A stretch of 64,000 nucleotides of DNA from Pseudomonas libanensis (GTDB lineage: Bacteria; Pseudomonadota; Gammaproteobacteria; Pseudomonadales; Pseudomonadaceae): the NCBI RefSeq assembly GCF_001439685.1, contig NZ_JYLH01000006.1:124001-188000 (forward strand), given 5' to 3'. Positions within the stretch are counted from its first letter, which is position 1. Each line of letters opens with the position of its first letter. A program made the translations under genes and the position numbers. Below the pieces are notes generated by a model. It was not told the origin of the DNA, did no database searches, and worked only from the letters and a program-made list of their open reading frames with translations. Below, piece after piece: positions 36,945-48,244 of the stretch.

Positions 36945-38330
36945 ATGCTCAATCCATCTCACAACCGCGGCGAGCTGAACGTTCGGTACGATCAAGGCGT
37001 GCTGGATCCCGACTGCCCTGTTGGCACTGAAAAGTTCCATGAAGGGATCGGCTCCCTGGATTTGCTTCGCGCGTTACGTGTCAGCCGCCAGAAATGCCGT
37101 CCGCTGTCGCTGAACGTGCAACTGCCGTCTAACCCGAGGCCTGCCTTGTGTTCCCCTGACGATGGTTCATGCGAATACAAGGGCGGGGAAAACTACCTAC
37201 GGCGTCTGCAGCACGAGATTGACCTCGTCAGTTGTCACCTGGGCACGGGGCAGCGGGTCGAGCAGTTTCATCTGGGGGGCGGTTTACCCGCAATCGCCCA
37301 GCTCAAAAGGCTGATGAGCCATCTTCGTGGCCGATTCAACCTTCTGGGGCATGAGTGCGGTGAGTACAGCATTGACGTTGACCTGCACCACACCGACTGG
37401 TCGACCATGGGCGTGCTGCGCGACCTGGGGTTCAACCATGTCAGCATCGGCGTTCCGGACATCGGTGCCGACAGTGATATGTCGGTGGACTGCTACCAGA
37501 ACCCGGCCCCCATCCATTCGCTTATCGATGCCGCGCGTACCTTTGGTTATCGTTCCATCAATGTGGATCTGGGGTATGGCCGTGCCTGGCAGACGCCGGA
37601 AAGCTTCGCACTGAAACTGGCCACTCTTATCGAACTGGAGCCGGACCGGCTGCTGGTATTTGACTACTCACGGCCACCCCAACGCTATCGGGCGATGGCC
37701 GGGGATACGATCAGAGCGCTGTGCAGCCTGGATGATAAAAGCGCGATGCGCCAGAGCTGTTTTGAACAGTTGCTCGGCGGGGGGTATCACTACATCGGCC
37801 TGGGGCAATTCGTGCGGCCCGACGATGATTTGGCGATAGCGCAGGAGCGCGGCCGGTTACGCCGCACCAGTGAAGGTTTTACCCGCCACGGGTATTGCGA
37901 TCAAATCGGTTTCGGTCTGGGCGCCATCAGTCAGATTGACGAACTGTACGCGCAAAACACCGACCAACTGCAACGGTACCAGCAATGCCTGGACATCGAT
38001 CAATTGCCGACGAGCCGTGGCTGGCGTTGTGAGCCACGCAGCCAGATCAGGCTCATGGTCATGGAACGCCTGGCGTGTGATTTGGAGCTGGATATCCAGG
38101 CCATCGAGACGCGTTGCGGACTGGTCTTTCGCCAGTACTTTTACGCCGCCTGGCCTGTGCTGGAGCAGTTGGCCGGTGACGGGTTGATTGAGCTGTCTGA
38201 GCGTTTCATCAGCATCCTTCCGGCCGGTCGGCCGCACGTAGATGCCATCTGCAACCTGTTTGAAAAGGACTCGGGCGGCACGGCGCGTAAACCCTATAGC
38301 GAGTGGATTGATCATGACACCTTCATTTGA
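36945..38330 (+). CDS. HemN-like protein without the radical-SAM cysteine motif
   Basis: 461 residues from ATG 36945 (GGAG 7 nt upstream; the GTG at 36918 is weaker). It aligns end to end with HemN, with PLSLNVQLP, LGGGLPAIAQLKRLMSHL, LGFNHVSIGVPDIG and FTRHGYCDQIGFGLGAISQI at the same relative places as in the next gene. The segment where HemN has C-x3-C-x2-C reads SNPRPALCSPDDGSCEYKGG, so no [4Fe-4S] site can form there and normal radical-SAM catalysis is not expected. The last 17 nt overlap hemN, suggesting coupling. It may be a regulatory or heme-chaperone relative, as in HemW, or a decaying copy. Confidence 0.88.
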   Translation: MLNPSHNRGELNVRYDQGVLDPDCPVGTEKFHEGIGSLDLLRALRVSRQKCRPLSLNVQLPSNPRPALCSPDDGSCEYKGGENYLRRLQHEIDLVSCHLGTGQRVEQFHLGGGLPAIAQLKRLMSHLRGRFNLLGHECGEYSIDVDLHHTDWSTMGVLRDLGFNHVSIGVPDIGADSDMSVDCYQNPAPIHSLIDAARTFGYRSINVDLGYGRAWQTPESFALKLATLIELEPDRLLVFDYSRPPQRYRAMAGDTIRALCSLDDKSAMRQSCFEQLLGGGYHYIGLGQFVRPDDDLAIAQERGRLRRTSEGFTRHGYCDQIGFGLGAISQIDELYAQNTDQLQRYQQCLDIDQLPTSRGWRCEPRSQIRLMVMERLACDLELDIQAIETRCGLVFRQYFYAAWPVLEQLAGDGLIELSERFISILPAGRPHVDAICNLFEKDSGGTARKPYSEWIDHDTFI

Positions 38331-39702
38331 TTTCAATCGCGCCCTGGTCGAAAAATATGACCGACCGGGGCCGCGCTATACCTCCTATCCAACCGCACCG
38401 CAATTTCATCAGGCGTTCGCCGTCGATGACTATCACCGCGCCGTCACCGATAGCAACCTGGCGCCGGTGCCCAAGCCCCTGTCGGTGTACATTCACATTC
38501 CGTTCTGCAAGAGCCTTTGTTACTACTGTGCCTGCAACAAAATCATTACTCAGAAAACCCACCGTGCCGTCGAATACCTGACCTACCTCAAGCGCGAAAT
38601 CGGGATGCAAGCTGCCTTGTTCGACCGCACGCGCAAGCTGACGCAACTGCACCTGGGCGGGGGCACGCCGACCTATTTGACCCGCGAGCAGCTGGCCGAC
38701 CTGATGGGCTGTCTACACCAGGCATTCGACATGGACGACAGCGACGACCACGAGTTTTCCATCGAGGTCGATCCGCGCACCATCAGCACCGAACGGATCC
38801 AGTCGCTGCGCCAGCTGGGCTTCAATCGCCTGAGTTTTGGTGTGCAGGACTTTGACCCCGACGTGCAGGTGGCAGTCAATCGCCAGCAAAGTGAAGCGCA
38901 GATTTATGCCCTGGTCGCAACGGCACGTCAGGCGCAATTCAAGTCGGTCAGCGTCGACCTGATTTACGGCCTGCCGCTGCAAACGGTGAAGAGTTTCGAT
39001 GTCACCCTCGGCAAAATCATCGCGTTGCGTCCGGATCGAATTGCCGCCTACAGCTACGCCCATTTGCCGGAGCTGGTGCGCGCGCAACGATTGATCCGCC
39101 CAGCCGACATGCCGCCACCGGAACGTAAGCTGGAGTTGCTTGAACTGACCATCCGGCGCCTGACCGAGGCCGGTTATGTCTATATCGGCATGGATCATTT
39201 CGCCTTGCCGGACGATGAGCTGGCGCTGGCCCGGGCCAATGGCACGTTGCAGCGCAATTTCCAGGGCTACTCCACCCATGCCGACTGCGATTTGATCGGC
39301 CTGGGGGTGTCATCGATCGGAAAGGTCGGCGACAGCTACAGCCAGAGTGTCAAGGAGCTCTCGCAGTACTACGCCCGTATTGATCAAGGCTTGCTGCCGG
39401 TGCATCGGGGTTACCGTTTGAACGCCGATGACCTGCTGCGCCGTGACGTGATCAGTGAACTGATGTGCCATGGCCGGATCGACTTCGGTAAATTCGAGGC
39501 GGGTCATGGCATCTGCTTCACCGAGTATTTTGCCGACGCGCTGGGGCAACTGGACGAGCATGTGCGGGACGGGCTCCTGAAGATTCATCACGGCCAGTTG
39601 CGGCTGTTGCCCCAAGGGCATTTGATGATGCGCAGCGTCGCAATGGCGTTTGACGCCTACCTGGGTGAGGCACAGAAGGGCCGGTTTTCCCGCACCGTTT
39701 AA
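38314..39702 (+). CDS. hemN: Oxygen-independent coproporphyrinogen III oxidase
   Basis: 462 residues from ATG 38314. The radical-SAM motif is C65-x3-C69-x2-C72 (FCKSLCYYCAC) followed by the GGGTP motif LHLGGGTPTYL. The N-terminal DRPGPRYTSYPTAP and the C-terminal HIRDGLLKIH-like part match HemN rather than HemW. The enzyme makes protoporphyrinogen IX without oxygen, supplying heme for cd1 nitrite reductase and NOR. It is cotranslated with the HemN-like gene and covered by the ANR box at 36872. Confidence 0.95.
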   Translation: MTPSFDFNRALVEKYDRPGPRYTSYPTAPQFHQAFAVDDYHRAVTDSNLAPVPKPLSVYIHIPFCKSLCYYCACNKIITQKTHRAVEYLTYLKREIGMQAALFDRTRKLTQLHLGGGTPTYLTREQLADLMGCLHQAFDMDDSDDHEFSIEVDPRTISTERIQSLRQLGFNRLSFGVQDFDPDVQVAVNRQQSEAQIYALVATARQAQFKSVSVDLIYGLPLQTVKSFDVTLGKIIALRPDRIAAYSYAHLPELVRAQRLIRPADMPPPERKLELLELTIRRLTEAGYVYIGMDHFALPDDELALARANGTLQRNFQGYSTHADCDLIGLGVSSIGKVGDSYSQSVKELSQYYARIDQGLLPVHRGYRLNADDLLRRDVISELMCHGRIDFGKFEAGHGICFTEYFADALGQLDEHVRDGLLKIHHGQLRLLPQGHLMMRSVAMAFDAYLGEAQKGRFSRTV

Positions 39703-39763
39703 GGCGTTGAAAAAACACCTGCAAAGAAAACCGATCGCCTTCAAGTCAGTAGGCTTGCACCTG

Positions 39764-40573
39764 TCACCTGGATGGAGAAAAGCGCGCCGGGTATTGCAGT
39801 GGTTGTTCGGCGAACAGATTGACCACTGTGCCGATCACCGTCAGCGTCGCAATGCCGGGCGGGCACTTAAGCCCCAGGGCCGGCAGTTGGTGCAGCGGGC
39901 CACGCACGACATGCTGTTCAGGCCGTGTGCCGTTGCTTATCAGTGCCGCCGGTGTGTCGGCGGGCATTCCGGCCTCGATCAAGCGCTGGGCGATAACCCC
40001 AAGATTCGCTAACCCCATGTAAAAGACCAGGGTTTGACTGCAGTCGGCAAGGCTGCTCCAGGGCAACGACAACGCGCCATTGTGCTGCAGGTGCCCGGTG
40101 ATGAAACGGCAGGAGTTGACCAGGTCCCGGTGGGTCAGTGGAATCCCCGCATAGGCGCTGCAGCCGGAAGCGGCGGTAATGCCCGGCACCACCTGGCAGT
40201 CGATGCCGCGTTGCAGCAAATATTGAAGTTCCTCGGCACCGCGCCCGAATATGAAGGGGTCGCCACCCTTGAGCCGAACCACCCGTTGGCCCTGGTCGGC
40301 AAGGTGGGCGAGCCGTTCGTTGATCTGTTCCTGGGGCAAGCTGTGGCAGCCGCTGGCCTTGCCGACGTAATGCCGCGCGCAGGTCGGTGGGATCAATGCC
40401 AGCAATTCATCGCTGATGAGACGGTCATAGACCACAGCGTCGGCCTGCATCAGCAGGCTCCAGGCGCGCAGGGTCAGCAGCCGGGGGTCGCCGGGGCCGG
40501 CACCGACCAGGGCGACTTCCCCCGGTCTGAACGCACACTCAAGTGCGGCCGGTATAACAATGGATGCAGGCAT
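39764..40573 (-). CDS. nirE: Uroporphyrinogen-III C-methyltransferase of heme d1 synthesis
   Basis: 269 residues from ATG 40573 (AGGAAG upstream; the frame starts earlier at 40636 but overlaps nirJ). Features are VALVGAGPGDPRLLTLRA, VVYDRLIS, VRLKGGDPFIFGRGAEE and PGITAASGCSAYAGIPLTHRD, as in SUMT/CobA enzymes. It converts uroporphyrinogen III to precorrin-2 with two SAM molecules. As the last nir gene here it should be the heme d1-specific copy. It converges on hemN with 61 nt between them. In P. aeruginosa a nirN gene follows; none does here. Confidence 0.94.
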   Translation of the reverse strand: MPASIVIPAALECAFRPGEVALVGAGPGDPRLLTLRAWSLLMQADAVVYDRLISDELLALIPPTCARHYVGKASGCHSLPQEQINERLAHLADQGQRVVRLKGGDPFIFGRGAEELQYLLQRGIDCQVVPGITAASGCSAYAGIPLTHRDLVNSCRFITGHLQHNGALSLPWSSLADCSQTLVFYMGLANLGVIAQRLIEAGMPADTPAALISNGTRPEQHVVRGPLHQLPALGLKCPPGIATLTVIGTVVNLFAEQPLQYPARFSPSR

Positions 40574-40620
40574 AGAGCTTCCTTGGTGCTTAATATCAGA
40601 GGGTTTACCGCACGGACGAT

Positions 40621-41799
40621 TCAGTCTGTGGTGCAAGGGATGAGCGGTGACGGCTGCACGCCGATCTCTTCATCGCTCAGATGACAGCCGGGGTCCTGGC
40701 CCCAGAGGTCGCCCTCGGCCCAGGCGCGGGTGCGGGTATTGCCGTTGCAGATGAGCAACCAGCGGCATTGCGCGCAACGGCCGCCAACAGCACGGGGGTG
40801 CTCACGCAATTTCGACAGCAGCGCATCCGGCTGATCAAGCCATAGCGTGCGAAAGGGCGTGTGCCGGACATTGCCTACCGAGTGCTGCCACCAATAGGTG
40901 TCCGGGTGCACTTCGCCGGTATTGTCGATATTGGCGATGCCGCTGCCCGAGGCATTGCCGCCCCAGGCGCGAAGCATGTTTTCCAGGCGCGGGTAGTGCG
41001 CAGGCAAGCGGCTCGCGGCCCATTGCAGCAAGAGAATGGCATCGGCATCGTTGTTGCCACTGACAAAATCGGTGTCATGGCCTTGTTGAATGTCTTCCCA
41101 GGCGCGTTCGAAGATCGAGGTCATGGCGTCGCGGCTCATCTGCCGCTGCGCATCAAGCTGGCGACTGCGTTTGCCGCGGCCGCTGTAGTTGAGGTGCGAC
41201 AGGTAGAACTTCTGGACGTCGTACTCGCGCATCAGTGCCAGCAGTTGGGGCAACTGCGTGTGGTTCTGCTGGGTCAGCGTTGTACGCAGGCCCACGCGAA
41301 TGCCTTGTTCTCGACAGAGCCGGATCGCGTGCATGGAACGAGCGAAGCTGCCTTTCATTTGCCGAAAGGCATCATGGGTGGCTTCCAGGCCATCGATGCT
41401 GATGCCCACATAGTCAAACTGCGCGGCACTGATCTGCGCGATGTTCTGCTCATCGATCAGCGTGCCGTTGGTGGACAGCGCCACAAAGAAACCCTTGGCG
41501 CGGGCATAGGCGCTGAGCACAAACAGATCCTCGCGCATCAGCGGCTCACCGCCGGAAAATATCAGTACTTTCACGCCGGCATCGTGCAGGTCATCGATCA
41601 CAGTAAGGGCGGCGGGCGTATCCAGTTCGTCGCGAAAGACACTGTCGGCCGAGGTGGCGTAACAGTGTTTACACGTCAGGTTGCAACGCCGCAGCAGGTT
41701 CCAGATCACCACCGGTGGCCGGTTGCTGCCCGGTGGGCTGGTTTTGGGGGCGGGCGCCTGGCCGCCCAGGGCGCGCAGGTATTGGCTGATCCTCAACAT
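40621..41799 (-). CDS. nirJ: Radical-SAM protein NirJ of heme d1 synthesis
   Basis: 392 residues from ATG 41799 with AAGGAG upstream. The radical-SAM motif is C39-x3-C43-x2-C46 (CNLTCKHCY) and a GGEP motif follows in IFSGGEPLM. The C-terminus has a SPASM-like cysteine cluster (GGRCAQCRWLLICNGN and DPGCHLSDEE). NirJ removes propionate side chains and adds the oxo groups on the way to heme d1. It sits between nirH and nirE, as in P. aeruginosa. Confidence 0.95.
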   Translation of the reverse strand: MLRISQYLRALGGQAPAPKTSPPGSNRPPVVIWNLLRRCNLTCKHCYATSADSVFRDELDTPAALTVIDDLHDAGVKVLIFSGGEPLMREDLFVLSAYARAKGFFVALSTNGTLIDEQNIAQISAAQFDYVGISIDGLEATHDAFRQMKGSFARSMHAIRLCREQGIRVGLRTTLTQQNHTQLPQLLALMREYDVQKFYLSHLNYSGRGKRSRQLDAQRQMSRDAMTSIFERAWEDIQQGHDTDFVSGNNDADAILLLQWAASRLPAHYPRLENMLRAWGGNASGSGIANIDNTGEVHPDTYWWQHSVGNVRHTPFRTLWLDQPDALLSKLREHPRAVGGRCAQCRWLLICNGNTRTRAWAEGDLWGQDPGCHLSDEEIGVQPSPLIPCTTD

Positions 41800-41824
41800 G
41801 TAAATCTCCTTGATTCAGATGGGT

Positions 41825-42328
41825 TCAGCGTGGCGCTTGGGGTAGCCGCAAACCGGTTTTCTTCAGGATGCGGCTGCTCACCAGCATCTCGTCGGCGACA
41901 CAGGCGTCACCCAGTAATTGGCGCAGGTGCTCGCGGTAGTGGTTGATCTCGTCGCTGCTGCGGCCATGGACCATGGCGAACAGGTTGTAGCGCCAGGCGG
42001 TTTGGCGCGGGCGTCGGTAGCAGTGGCTGACGAACGGTTGCGCGCCGATCAATGCGCCGAGGCGCGGCATGTCGGCGTCTCGCACGTCCCAGACGGTCAT
42101 GCCGTTGTGGCGATAGCCCAGGCGATAGTGATTGGGGACGGCCGCGATCCGGCGGACCGCGCCCTCGGCTTGCAGGCGCTTGAGCAAATCCAGGGTGGCC
42201 TCGACGCTCATGTGCAACTGTTCAGCGAGCCAGGCCCATGGGTCGTCCACCAAAGGCAGGCCGGCCTGGGTCAACTTGATCAGATGCTGGGCCAGGGTAT
42301 CCTCAGACCGGGAAATATACACCGACAT
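41825..42328 (-). CDS. nirH: Siroheme decarboxylase subunit NirH
   Basis: 167 residues. It belongs to the Lrp/AsnC-like NirD/L/G/H group, with an N-terminal HTH-like part and a C-terminal half marked by WRYNLFAMVHGR and MTVWDVRDADMPRLG. The complex removes acetate carboxylates from siroheme to give didecarboxysiroheme. The start overlaps nirG by 26 nt. All four subunits are separate genes here. The HCYRRPRQTAWRYNLF wording matches NirL more than NirD. Confidence 0.93.
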   Translation of the reverse strand: MSVYISRSEDTLAQHLIKLTQAGLPLVDDPWAWLAEQLHMSVEATLDLLKRLQAEGAVRRIAAVPNHYRLGYRHNGMTVWDVRDADMPRLGALIGAQPFVSHCYRRPRQTAWRYNLFAMVHGRSSDEINHYREHLRQLLGDACVADEMLVSSRILKKTGLRLPQAPR

Positions 42329-42746
42329 GGTAGGTCTCCTCTTTAGGCAGGTTAAGCAGTGGCAGGCCGGTCAGGGTTTCGATGTGGTGCAGGGTTTCGG
42401 CGATCGCCTGTTCTGTCGAACAGGCGAGCACGAACCACATGTTCCAGGCGTGTTCGCGTCGATAGTTGTGCGCCACTTCGGGCAGGGCGTGCAGTTGTTC
42501 GGCTACCTGTTCGAAGCGTTCTTCCGGCACCGCCAGCGCCGCGAGGGTGAACGCGCCGCCCAGCCGCTCGATGTCGAACAGTGGGCCAAAGCGCGTGAGT
42601 ATTCCGTCAGCGAGCATTTGGCGCAGACGCTCAAGCAGTTGCGTGCTGCTGCTGTCCAGTTCGGCGGCCAGCGCCTGCCAAGGGTGGCGTACCAGCGGTA
42701 GACCCCGTTGCAAGCGGTTGATCAGCCGGCGGTCGAGGTCATCCAT
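42303..42746 (-). CDS. nirG: Siroheme decarboxylase subunit NirG
   Basis: 147 residues from ATG 42746. The frame extends to 42776 but the ATG at 42746 gives the paralogue-like start [19 protein letters not shown] and an 8-nt overlap with nirL. The [16 protein letters not shown] segment marks the NirD/NirG branch. It is a subunit of the siroheme decarboxylase with NirD, NirL and NirH. Confidence 0.92.
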   Translation of the reverse strand: MDDLDRRLINRLQRGLPLVRHPWQALAAELDSSSTQLLERLRQMLADGILTRFGPLFDIERLGGAFTLAALAVPEERFEQVAEQLHALPEVAHNYRREHAWNMWFVLACSTEQAIAETLHHIETLTGLPLLNLPKEETYHVGVYFPV

Positions 42747-43254
42747 GGCACGGTGCTCCCATTGACGGGGCTGCAAAGCGTGCGCCGCACTGTTTGAAGG
42801 CGTGGGTGCTGAACAGCAATTGGTGGGGCAGGTCGCTCAGCAGGTGTTCGTCCAGCAATTGCTGAATCCGGGTTTCGACCTGTTGACGTTGACGTCCATG
42901 AACCATGCAGAACAGGTTGTATCGCCACTGCGGCAAACGCCGCGGCCGTTGATAGCAGAGAGTGATGCCCTGCGCTCGCCCCAGGCGCTGGCCGACCTCG
43001 TCGATCAGTGCATCCGGAACATCCAGTACCAACATTGCGTTGGCGGTAAAGCCCAGGGCGCGGTGGTTGAGCACCAGGCCGACCCGGCGGAACAAGCCCT
43101 GCTCATGCCACTGATGCATCTGCCCCAGCACCTGGTCTTCGTTGGCGTTTATTCGCTCGGCGAGGCATTGGTAGGGGCGCGATACCAAGGGCACGCCAGC
43201 TTCAAGGTGCCGACGCAGCGCCAGCGTTTGTCTAGGGGTCAAGCCGGTCTTCAT
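42739..43254 (-). CDS. nirL: Siroheme decarboxylase subunit NirL
   Basis: 171 residues, starting at ATG 43254 inside the nirD stop (ATGA overlap). The sequence has [40 protein letters not shown] and [21 protein letters not shown], the last typical of NirL/NirH. It acts in the siroheme decarboxylation step of heme d1 synthesis. Confidence 0.93.
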   Translation of the reverse strand: MKTGLTPRQTLALRRHLEAGVPLVSRPYQCLAERINANEDQVLGQMHQWHEQGLFRRVGLVLNHRALGFTANAMLVLDVPDALIDEVGQRLGRAQGITLCYQRPRRLPQWRYNLFCMVHGRQRQQVETRIQQLLDEHLLSDLPHQLLFSTHAFKQCGARFAAPSMGAPCHG

Positions 43255-43709
43255 GGCGTTTCTCCCAGGGAAAAACCGAGGTCGATGCGGTAGGCGGTCA
43301 ACATCGGCAGGTCCAGTGGCGTGAGGCCGGTGTCTTTTTCAAGTTCGTTGAGTACGCGTTGGATGTGCGGGCGATCAGGGCCGGTCACCACAAACCACAG
43401 GTTGTAGAAATGCTCCCGTGCATAGTTGTGATTGACCTCGGGATACTGGCTGACGCGCTCGGCGACCTGATGCAGGCGTGTGGCGGGCACGGCGAACGCG
43501 GCGAGGGTACTGGCTCCGGCACGGCGGTGGTCGAACACCGCGCCGACCCGGGAGAGGGTGCCGGCCTGATCCATGGCGTGCAGGCAGGCCAGCACGTGCG
43601 CCTCGTCGCAACCGAGGGCGACGGCCATGGCCTTATACGGTTCCGCGCACAGCGGCATTGCGTGCTGGAAGCGATCCATCAACTGGCGACTCAGCAGGTC
43701 CAGGTCCAT
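43251..43709 (-). CDS. nirD: Siroheme decarboxylase subunit NirD
   Basis: 152 residues from ATG 43709. A longer frame to 43856 lies inside nirF. Features are [35 protein letters not shown] and [19 protein letters not shown], the NirD/NirG pattern. In some bacteria NirD and NirL are fused; here they are separate with a 4-nt overlap. It starts 1 nt after the nirF stop. Confidence 0.93.
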   Translation of the reverse strand: MDLDLLSRQLMDRFQHAMPLCAEPYKAMAVALGCDEAHVLACLHAMDQAGTLSRVGAVFDHRRAGASTLAAFAVPATRLHQVAERVSQYPEVNHNYAREHFYNLWFVVTGPDRPHIQRVLNELEKDTGLTPLDLPMLTAYRIDLGFSLGETP

Positions 43710-43710
43710 T

Positions 43711-44886
43711 TCAATAGCCCATTTTTTGTGCGCGGCTGCTGAAGAAGATGCCGCTCGGCGCGCTGGCCGGCAGGGTGGCCAGCCGTTTGAGGGTGTACGG
43801 GTCCCAGACTTGGACCTGATCGCCGTCCCGGGCCGACAACCACAACTGGTCGCCACGGGCGGTGAACTCCATGTGCAGCACGGCCGGGCCCGGTCGCAGG
43901 TCGGCGATCACGCGATGGGTTTCGGTGTCGATCACCTGAACCCGATCATTGTCCGGGTAGGCAAAGTTGACCCACAGCTGCCGGCCATCTGGCCGCGAGG
44001 TGACGAACACCGGCTGCCCAGCCACCGCAATGGTTGCGGTCTGCTGCCAGCTGCGCGAATCCATCACCAGCACCTGATGGCGGCCGACGGCGGGCACAAA
44101 GGCCTGGTTGTCGGCGACGGCCCAGCCTTCCAGGTGCGGCATTTTGTAGACCGGGAGTTTTTCCTGGCCGCGACCGTAGTCGCCGAGTATTCGCTTCACG
44201 CCTCGTTCCGGATGCCAGAGATCGAGTTGGGCCATACCGTCTTCGCCGAACAGCCCGGCCATGTAATAACGCCCATCCGCAGTTATCAGTGCATCGTAGG
44301 GTTGCTGTCCGATGTCTTTGAAGCGGTGGATCACTGGCGAGTTGCCCTGGGCGAAATCCGCGCTCCAGATTTCGCCGGTATCGAACAGGCTGAACACAAA
44401 GCGTTGTCCGGGGGCGTCCACCAGGCCCACCACACGAGAGCGCTTGCCATCGGCCAGCGCCGTGGCGGGGATGTCCGCTACCTGTTGCAGGGTGCCGGCA
44501 TCGAACACCTTGACTCCGCCGGGGACGTAGTTGGACACCGCGATCAACCTGCCGTCCTGACTGATGGCGCCGCCGATGCTGTTGCCGCCCTGGATGACCC
44601 TGTGGTCGATGCGCTGGGTCAACAGGTCGATTTTGCTCAAGCCCCCGTCGCGGCCGAACACATAGGCATAACGCTGGTCAGGGGAGAACACCACCGAGGC
44701 ATGGGACAGATCGCCAAGGCCTGTGAGTCGAGCCAGCGCGGTGTGTTTCTGGCTTTCGATAATCTGGATGCTACCGGTGCCGCGTTCCACCACGACCCCC
44801 AAGTCGCCCGTGCCCCGCAAAGGGGGTGAAGCGCAGGCGGATAACAAGAGGCCGGTCGCCGCGAACAGCAGGATTGAACGGATCAT
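43711..44886 (-). CDS. nirF: NirF, periplasmic protein of heme d1 synthesis
   Basis: 391 residues from ATG 44886, which overlaps the nirC stop (ATGA). The N-terminus MIRSILLFAATGLLLSAC ends in a lipobox LSAC (Cys 18), so it should be a lipoprotein on the periplasmic side. The rest is a beta-propeller of the NirS heme-d1 domain type (GTGSIQIIESQKHTALARL, VFSPDQRYAYVFGRDGG). It acts late in heme d1 assembly. The frame opens far upstream at 45162, but only this start gives the signal. Confidence 0.94.
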   Translation of the reverse strand: MIRSILLFAATGLLLSACASPPLRGTGDLGVVVERGTGSIQIIESQKHTALARLTGLGDLSHASVVFSPDQRYAYVFGRDGGLSKIDLLTQRIDHRVIQGGNSIGGAISQDGRLIAVSNYVPGGVKVFDAGTLQQVADIPATALADGKRSRVVGLVDAPGQRFVFSLFDTGEIWSADFAQGNSPVIHRFKDIGQQPYDALITADGRYYMAGLFGEDGMAQLDLWHPERGVKRILGDYGRGQEKLPVYKMPHLEGWAVADNQAFVPAVGRHQVLVMDSRSWQQTATIAVAGQPVFVTSRPDGRQLWVNFAYPDNDRVQVIDTETHRVIADLRPGPAVLHMEFTARGDQLWLSARDGDQVQVWDPYTLKRLATLPASAPSGIFFSSRAQKMGY

Positions 44887-45209
44887 GGTGCGGGGTATCC
44901 CTGGAGAAGAAGATCGACCAGCCAACGGATGTCGTCGGCACTGAGCAGCGCGCCCCAGCCCGGCATGGCGGTGCCGGGGCGCCCTTGGGTGACGGTGGCG
45001 ATCAGGCTGGCCCGCGACTTGCCGGCCAATGCCGCGCGGGTCAGCTCGGGGCCCAGCCCACCGGTCATGTACAGCCCGTGGCAGGCACCGCAGTCCTGGG
45101 CCAGCAAATGTTCGAGCTGCGCCTGGCGCTTGGCGTCCGGCGCCGCAACCGAGCTTGCACACATGAGCAGGAGGGCCGCCATAATCGCAGCGTGTCGATA
45201 GGTGTTCAT
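44883..45209 (-). CDS. nirC: NirC, c-type cytochrome
   Basis: 108 residues. A signal peptide (YRHAAIMAALLLMCASSVA) precedes one heme-binding CGACH (Cys 40, Cys 43, His 44; text AQDCGACHGLYM). A Met ligand is likely in the TAMPGWG loop. NirC can donate electrons to NirS or serve in heme d1 maturation. It overlaps nirF by 4 nt and lies 16 nt after nirM. Confidence 0.94.
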   Translation of the reverse strand: MNTYRHAAIMAALLLMCASSVAAPDAKRQAQLEHLLAQDCGACHGLYMTGGLGPELTRAALAGKSRASLIATVTQGRPGTAMPGWGALLSADDIRWLVDLLLQGYPAP

Positions 45210-45225
45210 GACGCCCTCCCGGTGG

Positions 45226-45540
45226 TTATTTGAGCGTCAGTACCCAGGTCGCAAGGGTCTTCGCTTCTTCTTCGGTGACCGGGTTGGCCGGCATCGGTAT
45301 CGGCCCCCAATTGCCTTGCGTGCCGTTTTTGATATGGCTCGCCAGGGTGTCCACGGCGCCGGCCACACCGGCGCTCCTGGCCGCGACATCCTTGAGCGCC
45401 GGGCCGACCATCTTGGTGTCGATGGCGTGGCAGGCGGCGCAAGGCTTACTCTTGAACAGCTCCAGTGCGTCTTGCGCCATGGCCGGCTGCACATTCAGCC
45501 AGGCAGCCAGGGCAAACAATGAAAGCAGCGTATTTTTCAT
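45226..45540 (-). CDS. nirM: Cytochrome c-551 NirM
   Basis: 104 residues from ATG 45540, with AAGGAA 6 nt upstream. A signal peptide ([20 protein letters not shown]) precedes the heme site KPCAACHAI (Cys 34, Cys 37, His 38). The C-terminal half carries [11 protein letters not shown], with the Met axial ligand, a cytochrome c-551 mark. It shuttles electrons to NirS. It is 24 nt after nirS. Confidence 0.95.
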   Translation of the reverse strand: MKNTLLSLFALAAWLNVQPAMAQDALELFKSKPCAACHAIDTKMVGPALKDVAARSAGVAGAVDTLASHIKNGTQGNWGPIPMPANPVTEEEAKTLATWVLTLK

Positions 45541-45564
45541 GGCGATTCCTTGCATTGATGGAGC

Positions 45565-47322
<1,758 letters not shown>

Positions 47323-47348
47323 CTATGCCCGCGCAGCCCAATGCTTGC

Positions 47349-47362
47349 TTGACGGCGATCAA
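47349..47362. promoter_or_regulatory. ANR/DNR box between nirS and nirQ
   Basis: TTGACGGCGATCAA matches TTGAY-N4-ATCAA. It lies in the 199-bp gap between divergent nirS and nirQ, about 111 nt before the nirS start and 88 nt before the nirQ start. In P. aeruginosa a site at the same place serves both operons through DNR. Confidence 0.85.
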
Positions 47363-47443
47363 GTTTGCCGGCCGTGTCACTTGCCAGGTTGTCGCAGGCG
47401 CCCTTAGCGTGTGCCTTGAATCCGCTTTTGGAACAGGCAGCCC

Positions 47444-48244
47444 ATGGACCGTATCCCGTCGTGCGAACAGGTCGAACCTTTCTATCAACCGCTGAACAAT
47501 GAGCAGATACTATTCGAGCAGGCCTGGCGTCACGGCATGCCGGTGCTGATCAAAGGCCCGACCGGATGCGGCAAGACCCGTTTCGTCCAGCACATGGCCC
47601 ATCGCTTGAAACTGCCGCTCTACACCGTGGCGTGTCACGACGACCTGAGTGCCGCAGACCTGATCGGTCGCCATTTGATCGGCGCCAAGGGCACCTGGTG
47701 GCAAGACGGACCGCTGACCCGTGCGGTCCGGGAAGGAGGCATCTGCTATCTCGACGAAGTGGTCGAGGCACGCCAGGACACCGTGGTGGTGCTGCATCCA
47801 CTGGCCGATGATCGTCGGGAACTGTTCCTGGAACGCACCGGCGAAGTGTTGAAAGCGCCGTCGTCCTTCATGCTGGTGGTGTCTTACAACCCCGGTTATC
47901 AGAACCTGCTCAAGGGCATGAAGCCCAGCACCCGCCAACGGTTCATGGCGATGCGCTTCGGCTATCCGCCAGTGGCCGACGAAGAGCGCATTGTCGCCCG
48001 GGAGGCCCAGGTGGACAGCGCGCTGGCGGCACAAGTGGTCAGGCTGGGGCAGGCCTTGCGCCGGCTCGATCAGCATGACCTGGAAGAAGCCGCCTCGACG
48101 CGACTGCTGATTTTCACCGCGCGCATGATTCGCTCCGGCCTGAGCCCGCGAGAGGCGTGCATGGCGTGCCTGGCGGAGCCGCTGAGCGATGATCCGCTAA
48201 CGGTCGCTGCACTGATGGACGTGGTTGATGTCCACTTCGGCTGA
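47444..48244 (+). CDS. nirQ: AAA ATPase NirQ (NorQ-like)
   Basis: 266 residues. Walker A is GPTGCGKT (38-45) and Walker B is ICYLDEV at about 99-105. The C-terminus has RFMAMRFGYPPVADEE, typical of the CbbQ/NirQ/NorQ group. NirQ works with NorD to insert the iron of nitric oxide reductase. It is divergent from nirS and its end overlaps nirO by 17 nt. Confidence 0.95.
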   Translation: MDRIPSCEQVEPFYQPLNNEQILFEQAWRHGMPVLIKGPTGCGKTRFVQHMAHRLKLPLYTVACHDDLSAADLIGRHLIGAKGTWWQDGPLTRAVREGGICYLDEVVEARQDTVVVLHPLADDRRELFLERTGEVLKAPSSFMLVVSYNPGYQNLLKGMKPSTRQRFMAMRFGYPPVADEERIVAREAQVDSALAAQVVRLGQALRRLDQHDLEEAASTRLLIFTARMIRSGLSPREACMACLAEPLSDDPLTVAALMDVVDVHFG

